The position numbers were made by a program, and so were the translations under genes. A stretch of DNA of 64,000 bases from UBA1672 sp046542355 (GTDB lineage Bacteria; Pseudomonadota; Alphaproteobacteria; Micavibrionales; Micavibrionaceae): contig JBKHBN010000006.1 in NCBI GenBank assembly GCA_046542355.1, forward strand, positions 1 through 64,000, given 5' to 3'. Below, piece after piece: positions 8,631 through 18,233 of this stretch. The first letter of the stretch is position 1. Each line of letters opens with the position of its first letter. The notes below the pieces were generated by a model. That model was not told where the DNA came from. It saw only the letters and a list, made by a program, of their open reading frames with translations, and ran no database searches.

Positions 8631-9503
8631 ATGCGTTTTCTTTTGACTTCAGGTCTTTATATTCTTATGGGCGTGGCTTTTGCGATTAGCAGCGGTCTGG
8701 TTTATGCCGCGCCTTCAGTTCTTCCATCGGACAAGGAAGTCCCTTTGACAACGGCTAATGAAGAACCTGTCAATATGGGCGAGCTGGTCGAGTATGAGCC
8801 TATTGGCGATATTGAAGCCATGGATAAAGATTTACCCCTTGATATTCGCATGGACGCCCTTAAAGAGGCTGCTATTTCCTTTGGAGCGCGCGGGGGGCTT
8901 GCCAAACGTACCTATGAGATCAGACAAGAACTGGATACGAGAACACGTTATCTTGACCGTGTCTTTAATTTTTCTCATCTTTTGATTTCCGCTCCTTCGG
9001 GTTTTATGATGGAGCCTCCGATTATTACAGAATCAATGAACGCGATGATTATTGATATTGACGGGCAAACAGCGGCTGTTTCCGATAAAATATACAATAT
9101 CATGCGTAACGCCCGCATTGTCTCACGGCCAAGAACATGGCGCCAGTATCTTGAACGTGAATGGGGAGAGGTCATGCCTCCTCCTGATATTTTAACGCCG
9201 CGTGATGAGGAAGAACGCCGTGTCTGGGTCATGCATGTGCGGAAAGGCTGGGAATATGGTTATCAACAGGCCGATGACATCTTTAAGGATGATCTTGCCC
9301 GTCTGGAATCAGACTTCCAGGGCATGGTTCGATATAAAATGCTTCTTGCACAGGGTATGGTTTCCCCACCCTATGCGCTTCAGGTTGACCGCGGTATTAC
9401 CGGTGGCGGCGATGAGATGCGGGTTGGTGATCGCGCTGTTCAAATTACTGGTATTCCTGAGCTGATAACTGGAGCTGATACATGGAGACCCGCAAGCCGG
9501 TAA
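8631..9503 (+). CDS. dotC: DotC-like core-complex protein of type IVB secretion
   Basis: A 290-residue exported protein of the DotC/TraI family, recognised by IRMDALKEAAISFGARGGL near residue 75 and VMPPPDILTPRDEEERRVW near 190, and by its place between dotD and dotB. A signal peptide is clear (residues 2-26, cleavage near VYAAP). Unlike Legionella DotC there is no lipobox and no Cys anywhere in the protein, so it appears not to be lipidated. It overlaps the dotB start by 22 bases, which suggests translational coupling. Confidence 0.88.
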   Translation: MRFLLTSGLYILMGVAFAISSGLVYAAPSVLPSDKEVPLTTANEEPVNMGELVEYEPIGDIEAMDKDLPLDIRMDALKEAAISFGARGGLAKRTYEIRQELDTRTRYLDRVFNFSHLLISAPSGFMMEPPIITESMNAMIIDIDGQTAAVSDKIYNIMRNARIVSRPRTWRQYLEREWGEVMPPPDILTPRDEEERRVWVMHVRKGWEYGYQQADDIFKDDLARLESDFQGMVRYKMLLAQGMVSPPYALQVDRGITGGGDEMRVGDRAVQITGIPELITGADTWRPASR

Positions 9504-10639
9504 GCCTTGTCAAGGCAGAGGACACGGCTGCCCAGACGTGGCCGAACGAGCCTCATAGATTTACAACACAAGATATTGATGAATTTTTGCTTTGGTGTGT
9601 TAAGCAAAACTCGTCAGATGTTACCATTCAAAGTGAGCGTCCCGTTTATAACGAAATCAGCGGAGAGCTTTATCCCGGGACTTATCGTAATCTGGATGCC
9701 TCGGATATGGCTGTGTTCCTAGAAAAGATCTACGGCGCAGAAGCGCAGGCACGACTAGCGTCCGGTAGAGATCTTGATATATCTTACGAAATCAGACCCG
9801 ACCGTTACACGCGCGTTCGTTTCCGTGTCAATATCACTGCTATTTTGACAAAAGGACGGGATGGAGCGCAGATCACCATGCGAACTCTTCCCAGTGATCC
9901 ACCGACCATGGATGATCTGGCTATCGAGGAGGAGATCCGCAAAAACTGGGCGCCGCGGCAAGGTCTTGTGGTGATCACCGGGCCTACAGGTTCAGGTAAA
10001 TCTACCTTGCTGGCCGCCGGAAACCGGATGCTTCTAGAGCGTCCGCGCGGCTGCGGTAAGATGCTGACCTACGAAGCGCCTATTGAATATGTTTATGATA
10101 GCATTCACAGTCCTCGTTCGCTCGTTTCGCAAACAGAAATTCCGCGCCACTTACCAAACTTTGCTCACGGCATTCGTAACGCCTTGCGCCGGAAACCCGA
10201 GATTATTCTTGTTGGGGAGGCGCGTGACCGAGAGACTATTAATGCGGCTATTGAGGCATCGCAAACCGGGCACGCTGTTTATACAACGACGCACACGCTT
10301 GGTGTGGCCAATACCGTCCAACGTATGCTCTCAACCTATGAAATGAATGAACGCGAAGAGCGCGCTGTCGCTCTGATGGAGACGCTGCGGCTCATTGTTA
10401 CACAGGCGCTTGTCTCACGTATAGGCGGTGGGCGGTGCGGCGTGCGGGAGTGGATGAAATTTCCCGATGAGGTGCGAGAGAGATTAATGGATATGCATTT
10501 TACAAAATGGCCTAATGAAATTCAGCGTATTTTACCTCAATATGGACAATCCATGGAACGTTCGGCTGCGATTGCTTTTGAGGAAGGTACTATAGATCGT
10601 CGTGCCTATCTGTTATTATCTTCAAGCACCGGTTCTTAG
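9482..10639 (+). CDS. dotB: DotB-type secretion ATPase
   Basis: A 385-residue cytoplasmic ATPase of the PilT/VirB11 superfamily. Walker A is GPTGSGKST (about residue 167), the Asp-box precedes it, Walker B is IILVGEARDRET and a His-box follows in TGHAVYTTTHT. DotB/TraJ hexamers dock on DotO and drive substrate transfer. Length matches Legionella DotB (about 377). The start overlaps dotC. It closes the dotD-dotC-dotB unit; icmT follows after 97 bp. Confidence 0.95.
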   Translation: METRKPVSLVKAEDTAAQTWPNEPHRFTTQDIDEFLLWCVKQNSSDVTIQSERPVYNEISGELYPGTYRNLDASDMAVFLEKIYGAEAQARLASGRDLDISYEIRPDRYTRVRFRVNITAILTKGRDGAQITMRTLPSDPPTMDDLAIEEEIRKNWAPRQGLVVITGPTGSGKSTLLAAGNRMLLERPRGCGKMLTYEAPIEYVYDSIHSPRSLVSQTEIPRHLPNFAHGIRNALRRKPEIILVGEARDRETINAAIEASQTGHAVYTTTHTLGVANTVQRMLSTYEMNEREERAVALMETLRLIVTQALVSRIGGGRCGVREWMKFPDEVRERLMDMHFTKWPNEIQRILPQYGQSMERSAAIAFEEGTIDRRAYLLLSSSTGS

Positions 10640-10736
10640 ATAATGCTACATCTGTGTGTTTTATAGTCGTGTTTTTAATATGCTCTTGTTATAATTATTA
10701 CATAAACTAACCCCCTTTTCACTTGAGAGCCAAAAA

Positions 10737-11036
10737 ATGTCAAAGGAACTCGAAAATCTTGAAGCCCAGTTAAACTGGCACTGGCGTGATTCCATGCGCA
10801 CTATTCGTTTTATGGGCTTTGATGCACGTGTTGCCTTTCTTATTCCGGTATGGCTCTTATATTTGAGAACATCGACCCTGATTTTATCTTTTATAGTCTT
10901 TTATGTTTTCAAATATCTGGAAAATAAGGGGCTGACTTTTCCATCAGCGTTGCGGGCCTTACGCTTATGGTTTATAGGCCGTTACAGGCCTAGTACCACC
11001 GGATTATCTCGACATGATTTTATTGACTATGGTTAA
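10737..11036 (+). CDS. icmT: IcmT-like small membrane protein
   Basis: A 99-residue protein with the IcmT/TraK family pattern: N-terminal LNWHWRDSMRTIRFMGFDAR, two hydrophobic stretches around residues 36-64, and a basic C-terminus LRLWFIGRYRP. In Legionella IcmT is needed for secretion and exit from the host cell. Slightly longer than the Legionella protein (86). In R64 the equivalent traK also follows traJ (dotB), as here. The next secretion gene on this strand is the TcpQ-domain gene, after a 25-bp dispersed repeat. Confidence 0.85.
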   Translation: MSKELENLEAQLNWHWRDSMRTIRFMGFDARVAFLIPVWLLYLRTSTLILSFIVFYVFKYLENKGLTFPSALRALRLWFIGRYRPSTTGLSRHDFIDYG

Positions 11037-11081
11037 GATCTGAATTTGATTTTTGCTTATTTCGGAGTATTTTTTTAAATT

Positions 11082-11106
11082 CTAGATAGTGTCGTCACGT
11101 GTTATG
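11082..11106 (+). repeat. 25-bp dispersed repeat, copy 1 (MITE-end-like)
   Basis: The sequence starting CTAGATAGTGTCGTCACGTG is identical over 25 bp to 21812-21836 and in the same direction. It matches the outer end of the 168-bp palindromic element at 57351-57518 with one base changed (CACG for CACA). No inverted partner is visible nearby. It lies in the 266-bp space between icmT and the TcpQ-domain gene. Confidence 0.8.
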
Positions 11107-11302
11107 TACAATGCTGTTGCAATTTAAAAGCAAAGAATCAATTTTTAGTATGAGAGCCATCGTCTATGATATTATCATAGCGTTATAATTTGACTTTGTT
11201 CTTGAATTATCCGTCTTTCACGGATATCCTTTTCTTCGTAGCTTTTGTGCCTTATCAGCTTAGTATTATGTGTAATTTTACTCCTTTTGGAAATGAAATA
11301 AG

Positions 11303-13294
11303 ATGTGCTTAAAATATAATCTCTTTCTTCGATCAACCTGTCTGCATATTGTTGCCTTAAGCTCTCTGGCCAGCTTTCCTGCTTATGGCGGTTTTGAATG
11401 GACTCCTCCCGATAAGATTGTGCCGCCAGCGGCTGATATGCCTGAAACACCACCGGCCAAGGATACAAGAAATAAAGATTCCGGTATGGGAAACAGTGAA
11501 AAGCTTCTGGATTATATCCTAAACAAAAAGGACGCTTTGCCCGTTACTCCTGATATATTTGATGATACGCAGCCCTCTGCAGATCGTGTGGTGCTGGAAG
11601 AAGATGGGCTTGATATTCAAGAACAAGATCCCGTGGTTATGAAGAACATCCTTCCTACTGAAGAGAAAATCCCTAATAAGAAACCTCCTGAAGTCACTGC
11701 AAATGATCAAAATGACAGGAACCAGAACGAAACAGAAACTGATTCCGGCCTGCCTATTAATCCTTACCCTGTAAAGGAAACAGTTGCTACCAGGAGAACA
11801 CCGCAACCAGTTCAAGCTTCTCGTCAGGAAAAGCCCCAGAATCAGGCTCCCGCTGAAACAGTTCACTGGAACAAAGCAGCGTCTTACGAGGTTATTGAGG
11901 GATTTGGAATGGAAATACCTCTGGCTCTCGCGCTTAGTCAAATCGTGCCGCCCGAATTTGCTTATTCTTTTGGAAAGGGCGTTGATGTTGGTGCACGTGT
12001 ATCATGGGAGGGGGGCAAGCCCTGGAATGAAGTTTTAGGAGAGACGCTCAATCCTTTAGGGGCAAAAGCTGTCGTTCATGAAAAAACAGTCAAAATCAAA
12101 AAAGATCCTGAACACATAACTCAAAAAAACAAAATTCCAGAAAGAATTGTTTCCCCTGCCTCTCAGAAGGTAGAAAAAAAAAATGACGATGACGCCAATT
12201 CCGGAGCTGATTTTATAATCTCTCAAATAGATGTTGAAGATGAGAATGAGGATCGGGATCGGGATAAGAACAAGAATGGAGCCAAGATCGATCTTGAGAG
12301 GGTTGTTATAAATGGAAGGGCTGTTGTTACGGCGGATATGCCAGAAAAAGTTTTAGTCACAACAGCCTTGGAGGACTCCTCCAATAATAAGCCAACAAAA
12401 GACCATGCTGTGATAACAGATGCCATTATTCTGGATAAAGAGATTTTGGATAAAGAGCGGGAGCAAACACATCGCTCCACTTCCGAAGAAGCGGCAACCT
12501 CTGTTATGGCTGAAGATCTTATGCAACCTCTTAACACCTTTCAACAAAAAGGAAGAAGAGATCTTCGCTCTGAGTTCATGAACCCCAAGCCTCAGGTCAA
12601 AGATGAGGATATTGCCCCCTATGAGGCGGATGATACGCCTTTGCAAAGGCCTGAGATTCTTCTTGATAAAGCCCAAAGAGAAGAAGAGGAATATGCGCGC
12701 AGAATTGAAAAAATAAAACCCTATCCTATGCTAGAGGATCCGGCTCTATTGTCTGAAGAGCCAGAAGAAACGGAACCGGCAGAAAATTTAAATGATAAAA
12801 AACACGATGAAGGCAAGAGCGCTATAGCGCCGCCTCTCAGCGCCGCCTCTTTTGATGATACTATTGAGGAAACGCCTGAGATCAACTCTCCCGCATTGGT
12901 GCAAGAACAAATCAACTGGCACCCAACTTCGGGAAGAAAAGGCGATGATCCGGTAAGGGCTAAAGAAGGCGAAACTTCTGAAGAGACTGTTGTTGCCAGT
13001 CTTGCTGAAGACCCTTCTTCACGTTTTCGTGCTCAGCCCAGCGGAGAAGTTCGTATATGGCGCGCGCGCGAGGGAACGGATCTTAAAACTCTTTTGGAAG
13101 AATGGAGCGGAGAAGAAAATATTCCTCTAATATGGGATCTGGATGATAAATACGTTCTGGATCGTGATGTTTTTATTAGCGGTACATTCAAGAATGCTGT
13201 TAATATTTTATTTCGTAAGGGTATGAAGCGCACCCCCTCTTATGAACTGCGCGATGCGCCTTATACACTTGTCATATTTACTCAGGAATATTAG
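11303..13294 (+). CDS. Secreted protein with two TcpQ-like domains
   Basis: A 663-residue protein with a signal peptide (residues 8-29, cleavage near FPAYG). A first TcpQ/STN-like domain lies at about 195-270 (YEVIEGFGMEIPLALALSQ) and a second at about 585-660 (VRIWRAREGTDLKTLLEEW, then FKNAVNILFRKGM). The 300 residues between are acidic, low complexity and probably disordered. TcpQ-type domains bind peptidoglycan or secretins in type IV pili and R64-like systems. The protein is likely a periplasmic scaffold of the type IVB outer complex. It lies inside the repeat-bounded segment but on the strand of the dot/icm genes. Confidence 0.7.
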   Translation: MCLKYNLFLRSTCLHIVALSSLASFPAYGGFEWTPPDKIVPPAADMPETPPAKDTRNKDSGMGNSEKLLDYILNKKDALPVTPDIFDDTQPSADRVVLEEDGLDIQEQDPVVMKNILPTEEKIPNKKPPEVTANDQNDRNQNETETDSGLPINPYPVKETVATRRTPQPVQASRQEKPQNQAPAETVHWNKAASYEVIEGFGMEIPLALALSQIVPPEFAYSFGKGVDVGARVSWEGGKPWNEVLGETLNPLGAKAVVHEKTVKIKKDPEHITQKNKIPERIVSPASQKVEKKNDDDANSGADFIISQIDVEDENEDRDRDKNKNGAKIDLERVVINGRAVVTADMPEKVLVTTALEDSSNNKPTKDHAVITDAIILDKEILDKEREQTHRSTSEEAATSVMAEDLMQPLNTFQQKGRRDLRSEFMNPKPQVKDEDIAPYEADDTPLQRPEILLDKAQREEEEYARRIEKIKPYPMLEDPALLSEEPEETEPAENLNDKKHDEGKSAIAPPLSAASFDDTIEETPEINSPALVQEQINWHPTSGRKGDDPVRAKEGETSEETVVASLAEDPSSRFRAQPSGEVRIWRAREGTDLKTLLEEWSGEENIPLIWDLDDKYVLDRDVFISGTFKNAVNILFRKGMKRTPSYELRDAPYTLVIFTQEY

Positions 13295-13423
13295 GCTCAG
13301 GACTCATAAAATTTCCACGATGTTTGCTTATTTCTTTTTTCTTTGAAATAACTGAGACGGTTGTGGCGACTGAAAACAGAATATGAAAACACGGCATTTC
13401 AGAGTGTTACTTGTGAGATACTG

Positions 13424-15235
13424 CTAGCGCCCAAGCTGAGTCTTTTGCATTTCCGTTAACATATTTGAATTAATTTCGCTTACTTTCTCCTGCAACGTTG
13501 ATTCAATCAAAACAGCGCTTAGCATCTCCCGGCGGAGCAAAGACTGATACCTGTCGCGCATATTCATCAGCGAAATTGCATCAAGGGTAGCGCCTAAGCG
13601 TTTCACATTCGCAGGCTTATCGTAAAGGTTTATATAAAATTTAGGGTTTTGATAGATCTTTTTGGTTAAAATCTCCATTTGCGCATAATAGCTTGGACGT
13701 TCGCCCATCATCTCATGAGCTTCATCATCGTCAAAACCAAGCTCGTTAGTCAGCATTGATTTCATGAAAACCCAGCCCGCATTTTCTTCAACCAGTGGAT
13801 CCTCCCTTTCCGATGCCGCTGATTTCATGCCGACAATACTGACAAATGAATTATGGGCAACCGCCATTTTTGCTGCATAGCTGCGCGATTCATAATGTGG
13901 GCGGATATCTTCTTTCAAAGCATCTTCCTTGGGTGTATTAAACGCTGTGGGTACATAAAGATGACGGGCAAGCGCCAGAATATCTTCCTCGTCATTTGTT
14001 CTAACGCCGTCTGCAAATTTTACATCAAGCGTCAACTTGGTCTCGAGTGCACGGGTATAATCTATATCTATATTTTTCCTTCTTAGTTCCTCTGGATCAG
14101 TTACTGCGGTATTTTCACAAATAGCGCTGACTGCCCCTCCATTATCTGCGCCCTCACAATAATTTTCTACATATTCATCAACCTTGGCGCCTTCATAGAC
14201 CTCTGAGCCACCGGATGCGGCTGTATGCTCAACGCCGGTATATTGCTCAAGCAGATATTTATTTACTGCCATTTTCTCTAATTCGGACTCGATATCGGTG
14301 TGCGCAATGCTGCGCATATAAGTGCCTATACGGCACATTTGATCGCTAGGGTGGTAATCTTTATGCGCTCTGGCCATCAGCTCCTGAATTTTCCGCTGCG
14401 TTTGTAATTGTATTGTTGCATCAAAGAATAATCCGATGTTAAAGGTCTGAAAAGTCATAAGCCGTGAAAACTGCGACGTCATTTTAATCAATGTTACCCC
14501 CCAGCGGCTCTCAATATCACCATAGCCAGGGCCGTCTTCATCTCCATAAAGCCGTGCCGTAAGAGCTGTAAACGCTTCTACCGTTGGTTTTCCCATATTA
14601 AAGCTCGATAGATCACTGTGAATGCCGGTATTTTGAAACGCTAATTCTATTAATTGTGAATCAGCCTGACTATTGCCGATTTGCTGTCCAAGCGATGCCG
14701 CAAATCGGCCAGCCCAATCGGCACTTAATGTTTGCTCCTCACCGTTACTTTGTTTAAGCGTGATATCTGAGAAATCCTCCAGCCCGCTCGTTGAAACGTC
14801 TATACTGCCGTCTCGAGGGTCAAGCGCGAGCATAATACGCAGAATATCTTTTGGAGTTTGTTTATTATTTGATGCGCTTATAGATTGTTCTTTGCCTTGA
14901 TCTTCCTGTTTTGTTTTTTCAACGTCCAGTTCATATCTTATTTTTTTGACTGGAGAAGAACTCTTTTTGAAAGCTTCATTCTTAATCGGCAGTGATAATA
15001 TACCGCTCTCATCAACCAGAGCCTGTTCTTGGGCAAGAACCTTTTTATCTGATGAGATCTTGTATTTCACCTGCGTTCCTGGAACAAACCCCTTCAAGGT
15101 GACTCTGGTTACATCATCTTGTGCATTGAATGTGCCAGCGATTTCGTCTGACATAAAAACACCGAGAAGGGCGGCTGACACCAAAATCAGGGTCACCAGC
15201 AAAAATTTGGATTTTACAGGCCTCAAAAAGCGCAC
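13424..15235 (-). CDS. Exported Cys-conserved paralogue 1 of 5, unknown family
   Basis: A 603-residue protein with an N-terminal membrane or signal segment (about 11-29). It shares with the four upstream genes a Cys motif (HPSDQMCRIGTYMRS, about residue 300), a second Cys (YCEGADNG), a third (AICENT) before DIDYTRALE, the block EEDILALARHLY, and the strongly conserved YYAQMEILTKKIYQNPKFY (about 520). It differs in its N-terminus: about 150 residues of beta-rich, Lys/Asp-rich sequence replace the short Cys cluster of its paralogues. It is last in the operon, 32 bp after paralogue 2. Function unknown; context suggests a structural or adhesive surface component tied to the secretion locus. Confidence 0.75.
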   Translation of the reverse strand: MRFLRPVKSKFLLVTLILVSAALLGVFMSDEIAGTFNAQDDVTRVTLKGFVPGTQVKYKISSDKKVLAQEQALVDESGILSLPIKNEAFKKSSSPVKKIRYELDVEKTKQEDQGKEQSISASNNKQTPKDILRIMLALDPRDGSIDVSTSGLEDFSDITLKQSNGEEQTLSADWAGRFAASLGQQIGNSQADSQLIELAFQNTGIHSDLSSFNMGKPTVEAFTALTARLYGDEDGPGYGDIESRWGVTLIKMTSQFSRLMTFQTFNIGLFFDATIQLQTQRKIQELMARAHKDYHPSDQMCRIGTYMRSIAHTDIESELEKMAVNKYLLEQYTGVEHTAASGGSEVYEGAKVDEYVENYCEGADNGGAVSAICENTAVTDPEELRRKNIDIDYTRALETKLTLDVKFADGVRTNDEEDILALARHLYVPTAFNTPKEDALKEDIRPHYESRSYAAKMAVAHNSFVSIVGMKSAASEREDPLVEENAGWVFMKSMLTNELGFDDDEAHEMMGERPSYYAQMEILTKKIYQNPKFYINLYDKPANVKRLGATLDAISLMNMRDRYQSLLRREMLSAVLIESTLQEKVSEINSNMLTEMQKTQLGR

Positions 15236-15267
15236 TATTTATACCTCTTATACCTCGTTATTATACT

Positions 15268-16749
15268 TTAGTTATTCCGTTTTATTATTATACCCTGCCG
15301 GTCAAACGACTGAATGTTTGATTCAACCTGACGCTGCAACTGCAGAACCGATAATTCAAGCAATACAGATAATGACGCTTCTGTACGCAGGTAACTCTTT
15401 AAAAGATCAAATTTCTGTATTAAGCCAATAGCCTGCATAGCTGCGCCTTTTCGCTGAACGTTTACCGGCTTGTCATACAGATTTGTATAGAAAAGCGGGC
15501 TTTGATACGCTTTTTTCGTCAGAATTTCCATTTGCGCATTATAGCTTGGTTTCTCACCCAAAAACCTTTCGACCTCATCCTTATCTATACCCAACTCTAT
15601 GAGATACGCTTGAAGATATTCAGATGACCCCCCTCCCCCTGTCCCTGATCCTTTCATGGCCATAAGCGCATTAAAGCTATTTTCTGCAACCTTGGTCTTG
15701 GCCACTACTGAGCGTAAATCAAGATAAGCCTGCTGCGCGTTTGTACTATCATCCAAGCTTCTATCGCCACTGATGCTGTTGAGCAACGCCTCATGATCTA
15801 CGCGCCCAAAAGCCTCATACCCATAAAGGTTATTTGCCATCGCAATCACAGATTTATCTCCGTCCGAGGGGTTGTGCCTATCTGCCTCATCTGAAAGATC
15901 AAAATCGATCGTCCATGGATCCTTAATAACTCTTTGATAATCAATGTCGGCGTTAAGTTTTCTTTTTTGATCCTCGTTCAAAATATTCGGATTGCGATTT
16001 GGGCACAAAGCGCCGAGACTATTGTTGTTATCGGCCATGTGACAGAATTCCTGCTGGAACATGGCCATACGTGATGATACATCTCCTACTGTTCCAGTCC
16101 ATGCTGCCGTATTGACATTTCCGAGCAAGCGGTCTGTTGATCGTTCACTCAGGATGAGCGCATTAGCCTCTCCTTTTCGTTCACTCCCTGCCAGTCCGCG
16201 CGCGCGCGTTGCAAACTCACACATTCCAACGCTGGGATAATAATTTTTGCTTACCTGCGCATGCATAACCTGAAGATCTCTTTGTGCTTCAAGCTGTTGT
16301 TGTGCGTCCATAAACTGTCCAATCATCATAACCTGGAACGCCCCTATTGTGGCCATCTGGTTACCGGCGTGCATAAATAAAGGCAGAACACCGGGTTTAT
16401 AGGCTCTTATGCCTCCTGAATTTGGGTCTAAGATCAGTTCTGCTCTCCAGAATGTCCAGTCAAACCATATATGCTGGTGCTTGAAAAGCTCCATATAGAT
16501 ATATGACGTAATCTCCATTTCAGTTTCGAACCATTCTGTGAGATCTGTTATTCCGGCATCATTCACACATTGAGAACAAGAAGCGTATGCAGATTTTGAG
16601 CGTGCAAACATAATTGCCGCAATTGCGCATATAACCATCAGAAAGATGGTTTTTATGCGCTTTGAATGACGTCTTTTATTTGACTGTTTATTCATTCTTT
16701 CCACTGTCTTTAGCCTACATCTTCTATTTATATTATACAGACCGGTCAT
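15268..16749 (-). CDS. Exported Cys-conserved paralogue 2 of 5, unknown family
   Basis: A 493-residue protein with a basic N-region, a hydrophobic signal segment (about 33-52) and a Cys pair right after it (YASCSQCVND). The family motifs follow: VGMCEFATRARGLAGSER (about 176), FCHMADNN, a Cys before DIDYQRVIK, and YNAQMEILTKKAYQSPLFY (about 408). The stop of paralogue 3 and this ATG overlap by one base (TAATG), with AGGAAG upstream, so translation is probably coupled. An internal ATG at 16695 with GGAAAGA before it is an alternative start that gives a more standard signal peptide. I do not recognise the family. Confidence 0.75.
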   Translation of the reverse strand: MTGLYNINRRCRLKTVERMNKQSNKRRHSKRIKTIFLMVICAIAAIMFARSKSAYASCSQCVNDAGITDLTEWFETEMEITSYIYMELFKHQHIWFDWTFWRAELILDPNSGGIRAYKPGVLPLFMHAGNQMATIGAFQVMMIGQFMDAQQQLEAQRDLQVMHAQVSKNYYPSVGMCEFATRARGLAGSERKGEANALILSERSTDRLLGNVNTAAWTGTVGDVSSRMAMFQQEFCHMADNNNSLGALCPNRNPNILNEDQKRKLNADIDYQRVIKDPWTIDFDLSDEADRHNPSDGDKSVIAMANNLYGYEAFGRVDHEALLNSISGDRSLDDSTNAQQAYLDLRSVVAKTKVAENSFNALMAMKGSGTGGGGSSEYLQAYLIELGIDKDEVERFLGEKPSYNAQMEILTKKAYQSPLFYTNLYDKPVNVQRKGAAMQAIGLIQKFDLLKSYLRTEASLSVLLELSVLQLQRQVESNIQSFDRQGIIIKRNN

Positions 16750-18233
16750 TATCTTCCTGTCTGTTGCATCTGGTCTTCAACCTCTTCTTGCAGCTCTACT
16801 ACAGCCATTTCCAACAAGACTGACATGTTCATTTCATCTCGCAGATGACTTCTTAGCATATCAAATTTTTGCATTAACTTTATGGCACCCAGCGCAACCG
16901 TCTGACGTTCAATGTTAGCGGGCGTGTCATATAAATTCGTATAAAAATCCGGGTTTTGATAAAGCTTTTTGGTCAGGATCTCCATCTGGGCATAGTAACT
17001 CGGGTTTTCATCCATAAGACTATACATATCACTCCCTCTTGAAGGCGGGGGTGTTCTAATGGGCAAGGCTAGCAAGGCAGGGTTGTTGCCCGCATTATAT
17101 TCAATGCCAAGTGCGTGCAGCACCGCTTCCATAAATGGTCTTACCGTGGTTTCCACTTTCTTCGTATCAGGATTATCATGCTCTGCATAACTTATAACTC
17201 TTGGCGATTGGGCTTTGAGTGCTGCGATGGAGTACAGACTGTTTTCAGCAACGCTGCGTTTCGCAACGACAGAGCGCATATCCATATATAATCTTTGCAT
17301 CGTGTTTAGATCCTGCGCCGCCATCTTATTGGCAAGCGTTTTTGCTGGTGGACGCACAAAATTAATATGACCAAACAAATTTGCAGATAGAGCCATAATA
17401 TGCTCTTCATCAACATTATTTATGCTCCCGAAAACATCAAGATCATCCGGGGTCTCATCGAACAATGCCTCATTGGAGAAATCGAGTTTCACTGTCCATG
17501 GTTGCTCAATCATAGAGAAATAATCAATGTCTTTGTTAATGCGCGCGCGCGTCATTGGATCAAGATTTGCCAAAGCTGTTGTAGCATCGCAGACTGTTTC
17601 TAAGGCTCCTGCCCGTTCTTTCTGGTTACAAAACAGTCTTTTAAACTGCAATATGCGGTTATTATGATCAAGATCATGACCATATGCGCCGGCAATCTCG
17701 CTTTTTCCCAGTTGACGGTCTTGTGAACGCATACTGAACACAACAGCATAGGTATCGCCATTTACGTCCGAATTCGCCAGCCCTTTTGCCAGTGATCCAA
17801 ATTGGCACATGCTTTGGCTGGGTATAAAATCCTTATGCGTTTTTGCCTGCATTTCCTGCAATAATCTTTGTGACTCCATTTGAATCTCAACATCAAACAG
17901 CATGCCAATAGGCAGGGTCTGCGACAAGGCGACAGCAGATAGCTCTTCGGCAGAAAGCATCATTACAGGCAAGATGTTTCTTTCCCACATCTGTGTTACG
18001 ATAAACTCTTGCAATTCAAGAAACTCATCATTGATGTGCTCATCTAACTCATCTTCAACCACCTCCCAGTGATAGAGTGGATCGGCTATTTCCACTGCCA
18101 TAACGCATGAGCATGCCTGAGCTTGCTGCGCCAAGATTACTACAAAAGGAAGCACAAGAGCAAAAAAGCGCAAGGAGGCTTTTAACACGCCCGCGTTCCT
18201 CACTGTATTTATATTTCCTTGACGCGCTATCAT
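16749..18233 (-). CDS. Exported Cys-conserved paralogue 3 of 5, unknown family
   Basis: A 494-residue protein with signal peptide (about 22-38) followed at once by Cys residues in AQACSCVMAVE. Shared motifs: PSQSMCQFGSLAKGLAN (about 141), FCNQKERAG, VCDATTA before DIDYFSMIE, EEHIMALSANLFGH, VVAKRSVAENSL, and YYAQMEILTKKLYQNPDFY (about 416). The C-terminus is a long helix rich in Glu and Gln. The ATG overlaps the stop of paralogue 4 by four bases (ATGA). Function unknown. The conserved Cys residues and the DsbC-like gene at 5.3 kb suggest disulfide-bonded periplasmic or surface proteins. Confidence 0.75.
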   Translation of the reverse strand: MIARQGNINTVRNAGVLKASLRFFALVLPFVVILAQQAQACSCVMAVEIADPLYHWEVVEDELDEHINDEFLELQEFIVTQMWERNILPVMMLSAEELSAVALSQTLPIGMLFDVEIQMESQRLLQEMQAKTHKDFIPSQSMCQFGSLAKGLANSDVNGDTYAVVFSMRSQDRQLGKSEIAGAYGHDLDHNNRILQFKRLFCNQKERAGALETVCDATTALANLDPMTRARINKDIDYFSMIEQPWTVKLDFSNEALFDETPDDLDVFGSINNVDEEHIMALSANLFGHINFVRPPAKTLANKMAAQDLNTMQRLYMDMRSVVAKRSVAENSLYSIAALKAQSPRVISYAEHDNPDTKKVETTVRPFMEAVLHALGIEYNAGNNPALLALPIRTPPPSRGSDMYSLMDENPSYYAQMEILTKKLYQNPDFYTNLYDTPANIERQTVALGAIKLMQKFDMLRSHLRDEMNMSVLLEMAVVELQEEVEDQMQQTGR

